A stretch of 46,147 nt of DNA from Pseudomonas sp. (lineage in GTDB: Bacteria; Pseudomonadota; Gammaproteobacteria; Pseudomonadales; Pseudomonadaceae), in the NCBI RefSeq assembly GCF_030147005.1, contig NZ_JASLAW010000125.1:1-46147 (forward strand). The letters are read 5' to 3'. Shown piece by piece: positions 1 to 9,000 of the stretch; position 1 is the first letter of the stretch, and each line of letters opens with the position of its first letter. Under the pieces are notes generated by a model. It was not told the DNA's origin, did not search any database, and saw only the letters and a list, made by a program, of their open reading frames with translations. The translations under genes were made by a program, and so were the position numbers.

Positions 1-123
1 TACAAACTGGAACATGAGGCCCGAGCAGACGTACAGCGCTATGTCTCTCGCTACAACATCAGCAGGCCTCACAGCTATAACGACTACCGGTCGCCGGTCA
101 TGAAGGAAAGGTTGGCGGCGTGA
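1..123 (+). CDS. IS3-family transposase, C-terminal fragment (5' end outside window)
   Basis: The first 40 codons are open and end in TGA. The peptide reads YKLEHEARADVQRYVSRYN, then ISRPHSYNDYRSP, which is the usual C-terminus of the IS3-family OrfB integrase (DDE transposase): helix, then a short basic motif with 'RPHSYN' and 'SP'. Only the tail is present, because the window begins inside the gene. The catalytic DDE residues lie outside, so I cannot say whether the element is intact. It sits directly beside three tandem paralogues of unknown function, consistent with an accessory patch. Confidence 0.8.
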   Translation, partial: YKLEHEARADVQRYVSRYNISRPHSYNDYRSPVMKERLAA

Positions 124-125
124 AC

Positions 126-159
126 CGTAATCAGTGTCCAAGATTACTTGACCAGTTCA
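126..159 (+). mobile_element. probable right end of the IS3-type element
   Basis: Just after the transposase stop lies TCAGTGTCCAAGATTACTTG followed by ACCAGTTCA. This resembles the terminal inverted repeat that closes IS3-family elements a few bases after orfB. The other end is outside the window, so neither the pairing of the two ends nor a target duplication can be verified. Confidence 0.5.
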
Positions 160-255
160 GTCGCAGGGACTGCCTCTTTTTTATTGACATAAAAGCCAGT
201 GCTCAACTTTACAGCCTGGTGGAGACTGCCAAAGCGGGGTTTATGGAGCGCTTAC

Positions 256-291
256 AACCCTATAACCCGCGCAAGCGCGGGTTATAGGGTT
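256..291 (-). terminator. perfect 17-bp hairpin downstream of the first RCC1-like gene
   Basis: Positions 256-272 and 275-291 are exact reverse complements with two bases (AA) between them, so the practical loop is four bases. It lies 14 bases after the stop codon of the minus-strand gene. A clear T-run is missing, so it may act as an mRNA 3'-end stabiliser or attenuator rather than a classical terminator. Confidence 0.6.
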
Positions 292-304
292 TGTCCAAAC
301 ATGG

Positions 305-2203
305 TTATTCGTTGCTTTTGGCTCGCGGGTCGAAGTATTGATTTTCGACATTGCCGCCCCATAACACATAGGTGCCATTGGTGAGCCGAGCGGCGAATGA
401 AGGGTCGTTATGAACGGGTCTTGGTGGTGGAGGGTTACCCACGTAAGGGAAGCGTTTTATCGAATATAACTCAACCACATTGCTGCGCACGTATTCAGCC
501 AACTCGGGAGGAATTTCACCCGCGTCTTCCATCTGTAGAGTAGCGCCCCATACGGACACAGCACCCTCCGTCCCGCCCTGAGTAGTAATCACCCCATAAG
601 CTCCGTTGGTGCAGTAAACGTCGCGTATGAGACTGGCCATCAACGTTTGCCGCAAGGCAGTACTCATTTCACCGCCCGAGGTACGAAGACCATGCAAAAC
701 AATTGCATTGGTTCTGCCGTCGTCATGGCGACTGAGTAAGAAGAAGCTGTGGTCATTGGCGTATAAGCTGAGATTTCCATCCACAATAATGGCTCTGGAC
801 GAGACGTTTTTGTGTTGTCGTTGCGGCTCCTTGTTTGCGCAAGGCCGCGGTGGGTCACCAGGAACTGCACAAGCGCCGTTAAAGGCCGCCTCAAACTGGG
901 CTTTCACTTGCGGTGGTATAGGGTCGCCCCCAAATCCAATGGCTCCCCAAGCTTCGGCTTGGCCCGATTGATTTGCTATCAAGAATGCCCAACGGTTAGC
1001 CGTGCATAGAATGATATTGCCACGTAAGGCCAAGTTTGCCGCGCTGTCAGACATGTTCCCGCCTTCGCCCACCCTACCCCAACTCACCGCAAGACGACGC
1101 GCTCGTGTGATGGCGCAGAAAGCCGTTGTAGCAGCGATCACCGATTCGATCCCGCCGTCATTGAGGATCTGACGCAATTGCTCAACGGGAATAGTGCCGC
1201 CGCCGGTGGCATGTCCCCATACAGCGAAATCACCCTCCGCGGTCATGGCACAAAAGGAAATGGCTGTCGCCACAATCCTTGTAATAAACATTGAGTTGAG
1301 CTGATCCCGAACGTTGGCCGGTATCGTGCCACCTTTATTCGGGTCGCCCCACGCATGAACACGACCGTTTTGGGTTCTCACAGCAAAGGCATCATCTGCG
1401 GCGTAAATAGCCAAGGGCGGATCAAACAGCAATGCTTGTTGAATGGCAGCGGGGACAGTCGACACTGGATGATTCACTGGGCCAATGGCGGCGATACGAT
1501 TGGCCCCAGGCGCGGGGTTACTGTAAATCAAAGCGAAACCACTTCGGGTGCTATAAACAGAACGAATGCCCTGCAAGGGTGGCAACGTGGCAGGAATATC
1601 ACCCCCCCAACACAGCAACTGGTTAGTGCTTCCCAGCGGCACGAGCGCAGCGAAACTGCGTTCGGACGAGAACAACCGGACAGCTTTGTTATTTTTTAAA
1701 AAACTGCTTATTTCAGGTGGAACCGGTAAGCCCCATCCATTTTGCCCTCTTAGGTGAACATCACCACTGGTGGGGTCCAGCAACGCAAAAACGCCCCCCG
1801 TAGAAACAAACAATCTGTCGGAGGGCTCAGGCACATGAAATGAAAAATTACCGCGCTGCTTTAGATAGCACCATTCGTTTTCTTCATCAGAAATATTTTG
1901 AAAATCTGAATTTATTGGGTACAGCGGGGACTTTGCTTCATCACCTTCCACCCCATCAGACGTTACAGGAGTCACAGAAAACTGTAGAAACTTGCCACCG
2001 TCCGCAGCTCTCAACTTTATATCCAATTGCCCTTCTTCTGTCAGACGCTCACCGTTGATATACCAATAAAATTTAGACAGCCCCTCAGGGTTGCCGCCAT
2101 TGCTGTTGTACAGGTAAAAACCATGTACGGTCGCGCCGACAAAAACATCCCCCACTACCTGAACATGAGTAGCCTCCGGGGTCATGAGATTATTTTTTTT
2201 CAT
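305..2203 (-). CDS. Ig-like plus RCC1-like repeat protein, paralogue 1
   Basis: The protein is 632 residues. I chose the ATG at 2203 (MKKNNLMTPEATH) because TGGAG stands just upstream and it aligns with the start of paralogue 2; the frame stays open to 2299. Residues about 5-95 look like a bacterial Ig-like/fibronectin-type domain (EGLSKFYWYINGE, then a 'D-G-G-K-F-L-Q-F-S-V-T-P-V' strand). The rest is a series of roughly 50-60 residue repeats with the pattern 'FAV..NGRVHAWGDP..GGTIP', typical of RCC1-like beta-propeller blades. There is no signal peptide or lipobox. The function is unknown; a secreted, surface or protein-binding role is only inference. It is the last of three tandem genes on the same strand and visibly more A/T rich than the central operon. 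Confidence 0.8.
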   Translation of the reverse strand: MKKNNLMTPEATHVQVVGDVFVGATVHGFYLYNSNGGNPEGLSKFYWYINGERLTEEGQLDIKLRAADGGKFLQFSVTPVTSDGVEGDEAKSPLYPINSDFQNISDEENEWCYLKQRGNFSFHVPEPSDRLFVSTGGVFALLDPTSGDVHLRGQNGWGLPVPPEISSFLKNNKAVRLFSSERSFAALVPLGSTNQLLCWGGDIPATLPPLQGIRSVYSTRSGFALIYSNPAPGANRIAAIGPVNHPVSTVPAAIQQALLFDPPLAIYAADDAFAVRTQNGRVHAWGDPNKGGTIPANVRDQLNSMFITRIVATAISFCAMTAEGDFAVWGHATGGGTIPVEQLRQILNDGGIESVIAATTAFCAITRARRLAVSWGRVGEGGNMSDSAANLALRGNIILCTANRWAFLIANQSGQAEAWGAIGFGGDPIPPQVKAQFEAAFNGACAVPGDPPRPCANKEPQRQHKNVSSRAIIVDGNLSLYANDHSFFLLSRHDDGRTNAIVLHGLRTSGGEMSTALRQTLMASLIRDVYCTNGAYGVITTQGGTEGAVSVWGATLQMEDAGEIPPELAEYVRSNVVELYSIKRFPYVGNPPPPRPVHNDPSFAARLTNGTYVLWGGNVENQYFDPRAKSNE

Positions 2204-2299
2204 GGGGTTCTCCAAACACTTCGTATGACGTAGTTGGATGGAACAATGAGGTGGTGCTTCGAATGCATAGCTGCGCTGCAACAACTCAAGGTCTTGCAA

Positions 2300-2323
2300 A
2301 TAACCCGCGCGAACGCGGGTTAT
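2300..2323 (-). terminator. 10-bp stem hairpin between paralogues 1 and 2
   Basis: ATAACCCGCG (2300-2309) pairs with CGCGGGTTAT (2314-2323) across a four-base loop. It follows the stop of paralogue 2 on the minus strand. The same AACCCGCG/CGCGGGTT core forms the longer hairpin at 256-291, so the two paralogues were probably duplicated together with their 3' hairpin. Confidence 0.55.
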
Positions 2324-2347
2324 AAGGTTGATCCAAAACGACTATGT

Positions 2348-4324
2348 TTACGTGTCGTGCTCCCGAGGGTCGTAATGTTGGTTTTTCACGTTACCGCCCC
2401 ATAACACGTAGGTGTCATCGGTGCGTCTCGCCGCAAACGAGGGATCGATGTGCACGGGCCGTGGCGGTGGTGGTGGAGGCGGTGGTGGTGGTGGTGGCCG
2501 AGGTGGCGGATCGGGCTGTTTGACATAGGGGAAACGCTTGATGGAGTACAGCTCCACCACGTCACTGCGAACATGTTCGGCCAGTTCAGGAGGTATTTCA
2601 CCGGCATCCTCCATCGCCAGCGTGGCCCCCCAAACGGAAACGGCCCCTGCTGTGCCACCCTGAGTGGTAATAACACCGTATGCCCCGTTGGTGCAGTACA
2701 CGTCGCGAATCAAACTGGCCATCAATGTTTGTCGAAGTCCCTGGCTCATGAAAGCCCCATGGGTACGATAGCCATGCAACACGATGGCATGAGTTCTGCC
2801 ATCGTCCTTACGACTCAATAAAAAGAAGCTCACGTCGTTGGCATACACACTGAGATTGCCGTCCAGAACAATGGCGCGGGATGAAACATTGGGGTGATGC
2901 CGCGGCTTTTGCCCTCTTGTCGGGGACCGCTCCGGCGCGCCCGGAACGGCGAGGAGGTCCTCGGACGAAACGTTTGGATCCGCGCTGATCCTGAATGCAT
3001 TCTCGATTTCCAGCTTTACGTTAGCCGGAAGTGGAGCGCCGCCATAGAGCGCCGCGCCCCACGTCTCCGCCTGGCCGGAAGCATTGGCCATCAAAAACGC
3101 CCAGCGATTGGCCCTGCAAAGAATGATATTTCCGCGAGTGGCCAACGTCAGTGCACCAGCCGACATGGTTCCACCCTGGCCCGCAGCCCCCCAACTGTAA
3201 GCCCGGCGACGATCGCGGGTGATAGCACAAAATGCATTCTCGGCGGCAATCAGCGACTCAATGCCGCCCTCCTCAATGATTTTGCCGTATTGGTCGACGG
3301 GGATAACGCCGCCGCCGCCCGGATTTCCCCACGCTACGCAGTCACCATTCCTGTCATCAATGGCGCAGAACGACATTGCGGTTGCAACAATCCGAGTGAC
3401 AAACATCGAATTGAGTCGCCTCCTGACGTCATCAGGGATGATGCCACCGTTATGAGGATGCCCCCAGGCGTACACCTTGCCGTCACGGGTTCGCACTGCA
3501 AATGCGTCATCAGTCGCATAAATAGCCTCGGGCTGATCCCATATCAGCGCGGATTGAATCTCATCCGGCACCGTGGATACGGGCCTGCCTACCGGGCCTA
3601 TTGCAGCGATCCGGTTACTGAACCCTTGAGGGTTAGTATAAATAACGGCAAATGCACTTCTCGTACTGTAGACCGACCGGATGCCTTGCAAGGGCGGAAG
3701 AGTGGGAGGAATGGTGGGGCCCCACATTAACAATTGGTTGGTGCCGCCCAACGGGATGAGCGCAGCAAAGCTCACTTCAGAAGAGAACAGCTTGATGGCC
3801 TTGTTGTTTTTCAGAAAATTTACGATTTCCGGCGGCACCGGCAGGCCCCAGCCTGTTTGCCCTTCAAGATGGACGTCGCCCGTATTAGGCTCGAGCAGTG
3901 CAAACACCCCGCCTGTCGAAACAAACAGCCGGTCTGCGGGCTCCGGTACATGAAACGAGAAGTTGCCGCGCTGCTTCAGGAAGCACCACTCATTTTCATC
4001 GTCCGATATATTTTGAAAGCCTGAGGTAACTTCATAGGTTTGTGAAAACCTCTCAACGCCTCGGGTACCGTCAGACGCAACCGGGATGACAGAAAACTGC
4101 AAAAACTTGCCTCCGTCCGCCTGTCTTAATTTCAGGTCCAACTGCCCCTCTGTTTCAAGTCGTTCACCATTAAGATGCCAAAAAAATTCAGACAACCCCT
4201 CAGGACTGCCAGCGTTATTGCTATAGAGATAAAACCCACGGACGGTAGCGCTGACATGCACATCACCCAAAATCGAGACCTGGGTTGCTTCCGGCACAGT
4301 ATGGGCAGATTGAGTTATTTGCAT
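2348..4324 (-). CDS. Ig-like plus RCC1-like repeat protein, paralogue 2, with polyproline tract
   Basis: The protein is 658 residues and closely resembles paralogue 1 along its whole length. The start is the ATG at 4324, which has GGAGGG five bases upstream; an in-frame TTG lies four codons earlier. The N-terminal Ig-like domain (residues about 10-95, with EGLSEFFWHLNGE) is followed by propeller-type repeats such as 'FAVRTRDGKVYAWGHP' and 'GDCVAWGNPGGGGVIP'. Near residues 609-627 there is a run of twelve prolines that the other two copies lack (paralogue 1 has only four prolines at that point). There is no secretion signal. The product may bind protein partners through the propeller; no function can be assigned. 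Confidence 0.8.
   Translation of the reverse strand: MQITQSAHTVPEATQVSILGDVHVSATVRGFYLYSNNAGSPEGLSEFFWHLNGERLETEGQLDLKLRQADGGKFLQFSVIPVASDGTRGVERFSQTYEVTSGFQNISDDENEWCFLKQRGNFSFHVPEPADRLFVSTGGVFALLEPNTGDVHLEGQTGWGLPVPPEIVNFLKNNKAIKLFSSEVSFAALIPLGGTNQLLMWGPTIPPTLPPLQGIRSVYSTRSAFAVIYTNPQGFSNRIAAIGPVGRPVSTVPDEIQSALIWDQPEAIYATDDAFAVRTRDGKVYAWGHPHNGGIIPDDVRRRLNSMFVTRIVATAMSFCAIDDRNGDCVAWGNPGGGGVIPVDQYGKIIEEGGIESLIAAENAFCAITRDRRRAYSWGAAGQGGTMSAGALTLATRGNIILCRANRWAFLMANASGQAETWGAALYGGAPLPANVKLEIENAFRISADPNVSSEDLLAVPGAPERSPTRGQKPRHHPNVSSRAIVLDGNLSVYANDVSFFLLSRKDDGRTHAIVLHGYRTHGAFMSQGLRQTLMASLIRDVYCTNGAYGVITTQGGTAGAVSVWGATLAMEDAGEIPPELAEHVRSDVVELYSIKRFPYVKQPDPPPRPPPPPPPPPPPPRPVHIDPSFAARRTDDTYVLWGGNVKNQHYDPREHDT
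2456..2515 (-). repeat. proline-codon repeat tract inside paralogue 2
   Basis: Codons 2462-2497 (read on the minus strand) are twelve consecutive proline codons, flanked by Arg-Pro and by Pro-Pro-Pro-Arg. On the plus strand the tract appears as repeated GGT/GGA/GGC triplets. Such short triplet runs can change length by slippage while staying in frame. Confidence 0.85.
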
Positions 4325-4431
4325 AATTCCCTCCAACTCGGCATGGCAGGCACGTTAACGGCTGTAAGTCTAAAACCCATTCGCACCTACCGTTACAAGC
4401 CTGCGTATAGCCTCTTACAAGCACCGTGAAT

Positions 4432-6420
4432 TTACGGTTTTCCAGGATCTATATGTTCATTTGGAACTAGCGCTGTCCCTCCCCAGTTAACCCATGTTCC
4501 ATTGGCAGCCCGTGCGGAGAAAGCGCCTTGCCGACCGATATTTGGAGCATACGCGGGCATTTGTTGGATGGAGTAAAGTTCTTTAATTCCATCACGCAAA
4601 TGGGGTTGGAGCAGAACAGGTATCTGCCCTGCTTCCTGCTGGGCATTAGTCGCTCCGAACGCGACGACGGCTCCAACGACGCCCCCTTGATTAGCGATCA
4701 ATGCGTATGCTCCGTTCGTGGAATACACATCGGTGATTTGACTGGCCATCAAAACTTGCCGGGTAGCCGAAGGTATTGCCCCGCCATAGCCGGCGTGGCC
4801 CCACGTAATCAAATCAATCGTTACCCCACCATTGCCCTTGCTCGACATGAAAAAGCTTGAGTCATTCGTGCTCAGCGTGACTTCTCCCAATTCAGTCACA
4901 AGATGGGTCAAACTGCTGCGCTGCTTGCCGATACTGTGACAGACACAGGCGGTATCAGGCGTGTGCGACCGCTCTGGATTTGCATTTGCCACCTGCAGTT
5001 TTTCGAAAACCGCCCGCACTCGCTCTTTCGCCCCGCTGGACTCAAGCACTTCACCCGCGTCCACGACTGTGAATGGCTCCTCCGAGCCCGCGTCGCTTTC
5101 AGCATTGGGCGTGTTTCCGCCCATGCCATTGACGCCCCACGCCGCTATCCCGCCTGCATTATTAACAATGCAAAACGCATACGCCGTGCTCGCGCACATC
5201 ACGATATAACCGCGCGCAGCCATTGTTCTGGCCTCTTCGCTCATCACCCCACCATACGGGCCTCCCCAACTCAAGGCTGTCGCGCGTCGACTGGTGATAA
5301 CGACAAAAGAGTCACGATTGGCGATCACATGCTTTGCCCCGTCGCCATCCAGGATCCGTTCGAGGTCCGCTGCAGAGATTGCGCCACCGCTGGTAGCCGG
5401 CCCCCAAGTCACCAGCGTGTTGACACGAGGATCCCCAACGCGCACCGCGCCAATCGCGCAAAAAGCGCCCGCAGTGGAAACCATTCGAGTGACGTTTATC
5501 TGGTCCAACTCTTTTCGCTTGTTCTGATCGAAAGTGCCTCCCGCTGCTGGGCTTCCCCACGCGTAAACACGCCCGCTTTCAGTAAGCACCGCGAAGGCCG
5601 CTGACGTACTGTAAATAGCCTTGGGTTGATCAAAGAACAGGAATTTTTGTATCTCGTCAGGTACGGCTCCACCATTGGCAACACTGCCAAATGCTCCAAT
5701 CCTGTTTTTACCCGGAGGTGGATTATCATAGATCCAGGCAATTGCCGTCTCATTACAATAGACGTATTTAATATTGCTCAAATCCAAGTCATGTGGAATA
5801 GGTCCTATATTTCGGCCCCACAGGAGCAACTGGTTGGCAGTGCCGACCACCGGCACCAACGCAGCAAAGTCCCCAGCGGTTGAAAACATACGCGTGGCGG
5901 GATTGTTTTTCAGGTATTGCGCTATTTCAGCTGGTGGGGTACCGCCAGAATCATTGCGCCCTTTCACAAAGACACTCTGCGTGGTGCCACTCATCCAGGC
6001 AAATGCTCCGGAAGTGGAGTTCACGATACGGTCATTGGGCTGGTGTCGATACAAGGAAAACGCACCATATTGCTTGATGAAACTGCTGTTACTGTCCTCT
6101 TCCGAAATGTTTTGATAACCGCTGACGATGGTTCTAACTTGCGAATACACTTCAATACCACTGACACCTGAGGCAGATACAGGGGTCACGGCAAATCTAA
6201 TTTGTTTACCGATCATGCTTTGTATAATAACCAGGTCAAAGTTCTCCGTTAGAGGCCCGGCGTCTTCGCCTATATACCAGCGACACATTGATCGCCCTTC
6301 TTCAATCTCTCCACCGGTAGCGTTGTACTTGTAACTTCCTCGCACAGTCCCGCCTGGCATATTTTCGCCAATGATGGTGACGTGGGTTGCTGTCGGAACC
6401 GACACAGTAGATGCGCTCAC
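4432..6420 (-). CDS. Ig-like plus RCC1-like repeat protein, paralogue 3
   Basis: The protein is 662 residues. It starts with GTG at 6420 (MSASTVSVPTATHVTIIGEN), preceded by AAGGAG at a six-base spacing. It has the same plan as the two genes downstream: an Ig-like N-terminus (MPGGTVRGSYKYNATGGEIEE, about residues 16-36, leads into it) and then repeats carrying 'AFAVLTESGRVYAWGSP' and 'LVTWGPATSGGAISAADL'. It is the most divergent copy: it lacks the proline run and has a distinct insert near residues 440-510 (NPERSHTPDTACVCH). It is probably the first gene of the tandem set. No membrane segment, signal peptide or catalytic motif is visible, so the role is unknown. Confidence 0.8.
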   Translation of the reverse strand: MSASTVSVPTATHVTIIGENMPGGTVRGSYKYNATGGEIEEGRSMCRWYIGEDAGPLTENFDLVIIQSMIGKQIRFAVTPVSASGVSGIEVYSQVRTIVSGYQNISEEDSNSSFIKQYGAFSLYRHQPNDRIVNSTSGAFAWMSGTTQSVFVKGRNDSGGTPPAEIAQYLKNNPATRMFSTAGDFAALVPVVGTANQLLLWGRNIGPIPHDLDLSNIKYVYCNETAIAWIYDNPPPGKNRIGAFGSVANGGAVPDEIQKFLFFDQPKAIYSTSAAFAVLTESGRVYAWGSPAAGGTFDQNKRKELDQINVTRMVSTAGAFCAIGAVRVGDPRVNTLVTWGPATSGGAISAADLERILDGDGAKHVIANRDSFVVITSRRATALSWGGPYGGVMSEEARTMAARGYIVMCASTAYAFCIVNNAGGIAAWGVNGMGGNTPNAESDAGSEEPFTVVDAGEVLESSGAKERVRAVFEKLQVANANPERSHTPDTACVCHSIGKQRSSLTHLVTELGEVTLSTNDSSFFMSSKGNGGVTIDLITWGHAGYGGAIPSATRQVLMASQITDVYSTNGAYALIANQGGVVGAVVAFGATNAQQEAGQIPVLLQPHLRDGIKELYSIQQMPAYAPNIGRQGAFSARAANGTWVNWGGTALVPNEHIDPGKP

Positions 6421-6711
6421 GTTATGCTCCTTGGAATAAAAAGCCCCACATCACACGCGCAAGCGATCGCAACGTGCTAAAAGGCTGCGAGACACAGGGT
6501 AAATAGCGTGCCAAGTGGATCCTGCATTCGGCTCGCCTTGGCACCCTTAGTTGGCCCCCTTTAATGAGGCCCGTCTACTGTCAGAATTAACAGGGTCAGC
6601 GCACCACTCATCCGATTTCGGCGACGTGATAACCAGCCGCCTCACGTGCCGGGTTAATCAACCGTTAATGCAGCCACCTCACCTTTACGTTTTTATTTGG
6701 AGAAACCAAAC

Positions 6712-7716
6712 GTGTACTTGCGCATTGTTTCGCTCGCTGGCCTGCTGCTCACTGGCGCGACTCCAGCATTCGCCGAGCCTCCAGCCTACGGTCCAGAGCT
6801 CCAGGGTTTCCAATACCCCTACCCCCTCCAACACTTCTCCTTCCAGTCCCAAGGCAAATCCCTGCAAATGGGCTACATGGACGTGCCTGCCAACGGCACC
6901 GCCAACGGCCGCAGCGTGGTATTGATGCACGGCAAGAACTTCTGCGGCGCCACCTGGGAAAGTTCGATCAAGGCTTTGAGCGACGCCGGTTACCGCGTCA
7001 TCGCCCCCGACCAGATCGGCTTCTGCTCTTCCAGCAAACCCGATCACTACCAGTACAGTTTCCAGCAACTGGCGACCAACACTCACCAATTGCTGGAAAA
7101 ACTCGGCATCCAGAAGGCCACGGTGATCGGCCATTCCACCGGCGGCATGCTCGCCACCCGTTATGCGCTGATGTACCCCACCCAAACCGAGCAGCTTGGG
7201 CTGGTGAACCCTATCGGCCTGGAAGACTGGAAAGCCTTGGGCGTGCCCTACCAGAGCGTCGACCAGTGGTATCAGCGTGAGTTGAAGATGAGCGCCGACG
7301 GCGTGCGCAAATATGAGCGCGACACCTATTACGTCGGACGCTGGAAACCCGAATACGAACGTTGGGTGGATATGCTCGTCGGCCTGAACAAAGGCCCTGG
7401 GCATACCCAAGTCGCATGGAACTCGGCGTTGATTTACGACATGATCTTCACCCAGCCGGTGTACTACGAGTTCAAGGACTTGCAGGTGCCCGCCTTGCTG
7501 CTGATCGGCACCAGCGACACCACTGCCATTGGCAAAGATGTAGCGCCACCGGCGGTCAAGGCCAGGATTGGCAATTACCAGGTGCTGGGCAAGCAGGTGG
7601 CCAAGCTGATACCCCACGCCACCCTCGTCGAGTTCCCAGGCTTGGGCCATGCGCCACAGATGGAAGAGCCGGAGCAGTTTCATAAAGCGCTGTTGCAGGG
7701 TTTGAAAACCCTCTGA
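6712..7716 (+). CDS. exported alpha/beta hydrolase
   Basis: The protein is 334 residues from the GTG at 6712, which has GGAG nine bases upstream; a TTG five codons earlier overlaps that ribosome site and is less likely. Residues 1-21 form a signal peptide (hydrophobic LRIVSLAGLLLTGATPAFA, cleavage after AFA). The fold is a serine hydrolase: oxyanion strand VVLMHGKNFCG, nucleophile elbow GHSTGG, acid in the strand LLLIGTSDTT, and a catalytic histidine in GLGHAPQMEEPEQF. It is probably periplasmic. The substrate cannot be read from the sequence; the family includes esterases, lactonases and haloalkane-type enzymes. It is followed after 24 bases by a dehydrogenase on the same strand. Confidence 0.85.
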   Translation: MYLRIVSLAGLLLTGATPAFAEPPAYGPELQGFQYPYPLQHFSFQSQGKSLQMGYMDVPANGTANGRSVVLMHGKNFCGATWESSIKALSDAGYRVIAPDQIGFCSSSKPDHYQYSFQQLATNTHQLLEKLGIQKATVIGHSTGGMLATRYALMYPTQTEQLGLVNPIGLEDWKALGVPYQSVDQWYQRELKMSADGVRKYERDTYYVGRWKPEYERWVDMLVGLNKGPGHTQVAWNSALIYDMIFTQPVYYEFKDLQVPALLLIGTSDTTAIGKDVAPPAVKARIGNYQVLGKQVAKLIPHATLVEFPGLGHAPQMEEPEQFHKALLQGLKTL

Positions 7717-7740
7717 TCCAATCTTGCGAGGCACCCCTAA

Positions 7741-8694
7741 ATGTCGGTACAGATTGCAGTGATGGATGATTGGCAGAACGTAGCCAGGGGCGTGGTGGAT
7801 TGGTCGGTGCTGGACGCCGTGGGCCAGGTGCATTTTCTCCACGATTACCCTGCCGACACCGCCACAATGGCAGAGCGTTTGCAGGGCTTCGAGGTGGTTT
7901 GCGTGATGCGCGAACGCTCAACCTTCGACAAGGCGCTGCTGCAAGGGCTGCCCGCACTCAAATTGCTGGTAACCGGCGGCATGCGCAACGCCGCCATCGA
8001 CATTCCCGCCGCCAAGGCCCTGGGTATCCAGGTGTGCGGCACCGACAGCTATAAACACGCAGCGCCGGAATTGACATGGGCGTTGATCATGGCCACCACG
8101 CGCAATCTGCTCGCCGAAGCCAACTCGCTACGCGCAGGCGGCTGGCAGGTTGGCCTGGGCGGCGACCTGCATGGCAAGACCTTGGCAATCCTCGGCCTGG
8201 GCAGTATCGGCCAGAAGGTCGCCCGCTTCGGCCAGGTGTTCGGCATGCGGGTGATTGCCTGGAGTGAGAACCTCACGCCACAGCGGGCGGCGGAATCGGG
8301 AGTCACCTGGGTCAGCAAGCGCGAGCTGTTCGAGCAGGCCGATATCCTGAGCATTCATTTAGTGCTCAGTGAACGCAGCCGTGGCTTGGTGGATGCCCAG
8401 GCGTTGGGCTGGATGAAACCGACGGCGCGCCTGGTCAACACCGCACGTGGGCCGATTGTCGATGAGCAGGCCCTGGTGCAGGCACTGAGCAACGGCCGCC
8501 TGGCCGGGGCGGCGTTGGACGTCTATACCGAGGAACCTCTGCCCACTGACCATCCGTTGCGCAGCCTGCCCAATGTGCTGGCAACGCCCCATATCGGGTA
8601 TGTGAGTGAGCAGAATTACCGACAGTTCTATCAGCAGATGATCGAAGACATTCAGGCCTGGGCCAACGACGTGCCCATTCGCGTGCTGGGCTGA
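7741..8694 (+). CDS. D-2-hydroxyacid dehydrogenase family protein
   Basis: The protein is 317 residues, the usual length for this NAD(P)-dependent family that interconverts 2-oxoacids and D-2-hydroxyacids. The Rossmann motif LGLGSIGQKVARF lies near residue 156. The catalytic set is visible: Arg in VNTARGPIVDE, Glu in LDVYTEEPLP, and His in ATPHIGYVS. The start is ATG at 7741. It is close behind the exported hydrolase and may be cotranscribed. The substrate is uncertain; phosphoglycerate and glyoxylate reductases share these motifs, and nothing in the context decides between them. Confidence 0.85.
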   Translation: MSVQIAVMDDWQNVARGVVDWSVLDAVGQVHFLHDYPADTATMAERLQGFEVVCVMRERSTFDKALLQGLPALKLLVTGGMRNAAIDIPAAKALGIQVCGTDSYKHAAPELTWALIMATTRNLLAEANSLRAGGWQVGLGGDLHGKTLAILGLGSIGQKVARFGQVFGMRVIAWSENLTPQRAAESGVTWVSKRELFEQADILSIHLVLSERSRGLVDAQALGWMKPTARLVNTARGPIVDEQALVQALSNGRLAGAALDVYTEEPLPTDHPLRSLPNVLATPHIGYVSEQNYRQFYQQMIEDIQAWANDVPIRVLG

Positions 8695-8719
8695 TGCACC
8701 ATTTAAGAGCGTGCGCACG

Positions 8720-8751
8720 CTGTGGTGAAGGCCCATGCTCCCTCACCACAG
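8720..8751 (+). terminator. hairpin after the dehydrogenase gene
   Basis: CTGTGGTGA (8720-8728) pairs exactly with TCACCACAG (8743-8751) over a 14-base loop, 25 bases after the stop codon. Only a weak T-rich tail (TTGTC) follows, so termination efficiency is uncertain. Confidence 0.45.
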
Positions 8752-8984
8752 TTGTCAACCTTGCATAAGGTTAAAAGTTTTTTGTCCTACAAAATCCCGC
8801 CGAAAACCCTACAGGATCTAGGATCTGTCCTAGACTCATGACCGATGGGTCCGCTCCAAAACAAAAACCCCGCAAAAAATCGAAACTTTCGAACTCTGCC
8901 GCAGGTCCAGTTTTAGGTAAGGCGAAAATATCCGGTTCAGGCCGAATGCCCGCCCATCCAAACTTTTTCAGCTAACCGTGCAAC

Positions 8985-9000
8985 TGGCATAGGCCTTGCC
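8985..9000 (+). promoter_or_regulatory. possible sigma-54 (RpoN) promoter of the glgA operon
   Basis: TGGCATAGGCCTTGCC matches the sigma-54 pattern, with GG and GC separated by exactly ten bases. It would start transcription near 9011, about 90 bases before the glgA ATG. The match is by eye only and no activator site was recognised. Confidence 0.4.

Noticed and set aside
2456..2515. CRISPR or minisatellite array suggested by repeated GGT triplets
   Set aside because: It is a proline-codon run inside an open frame, with no spacers and no cas genes in the window.
6685..7842. Minus-strand open frame of 385 codons across the exported hydrolase
   Set aside because: It lies opposite a clear serine hydrolase and the start of the dehydrogenase gene, and its protein shows no known motif.
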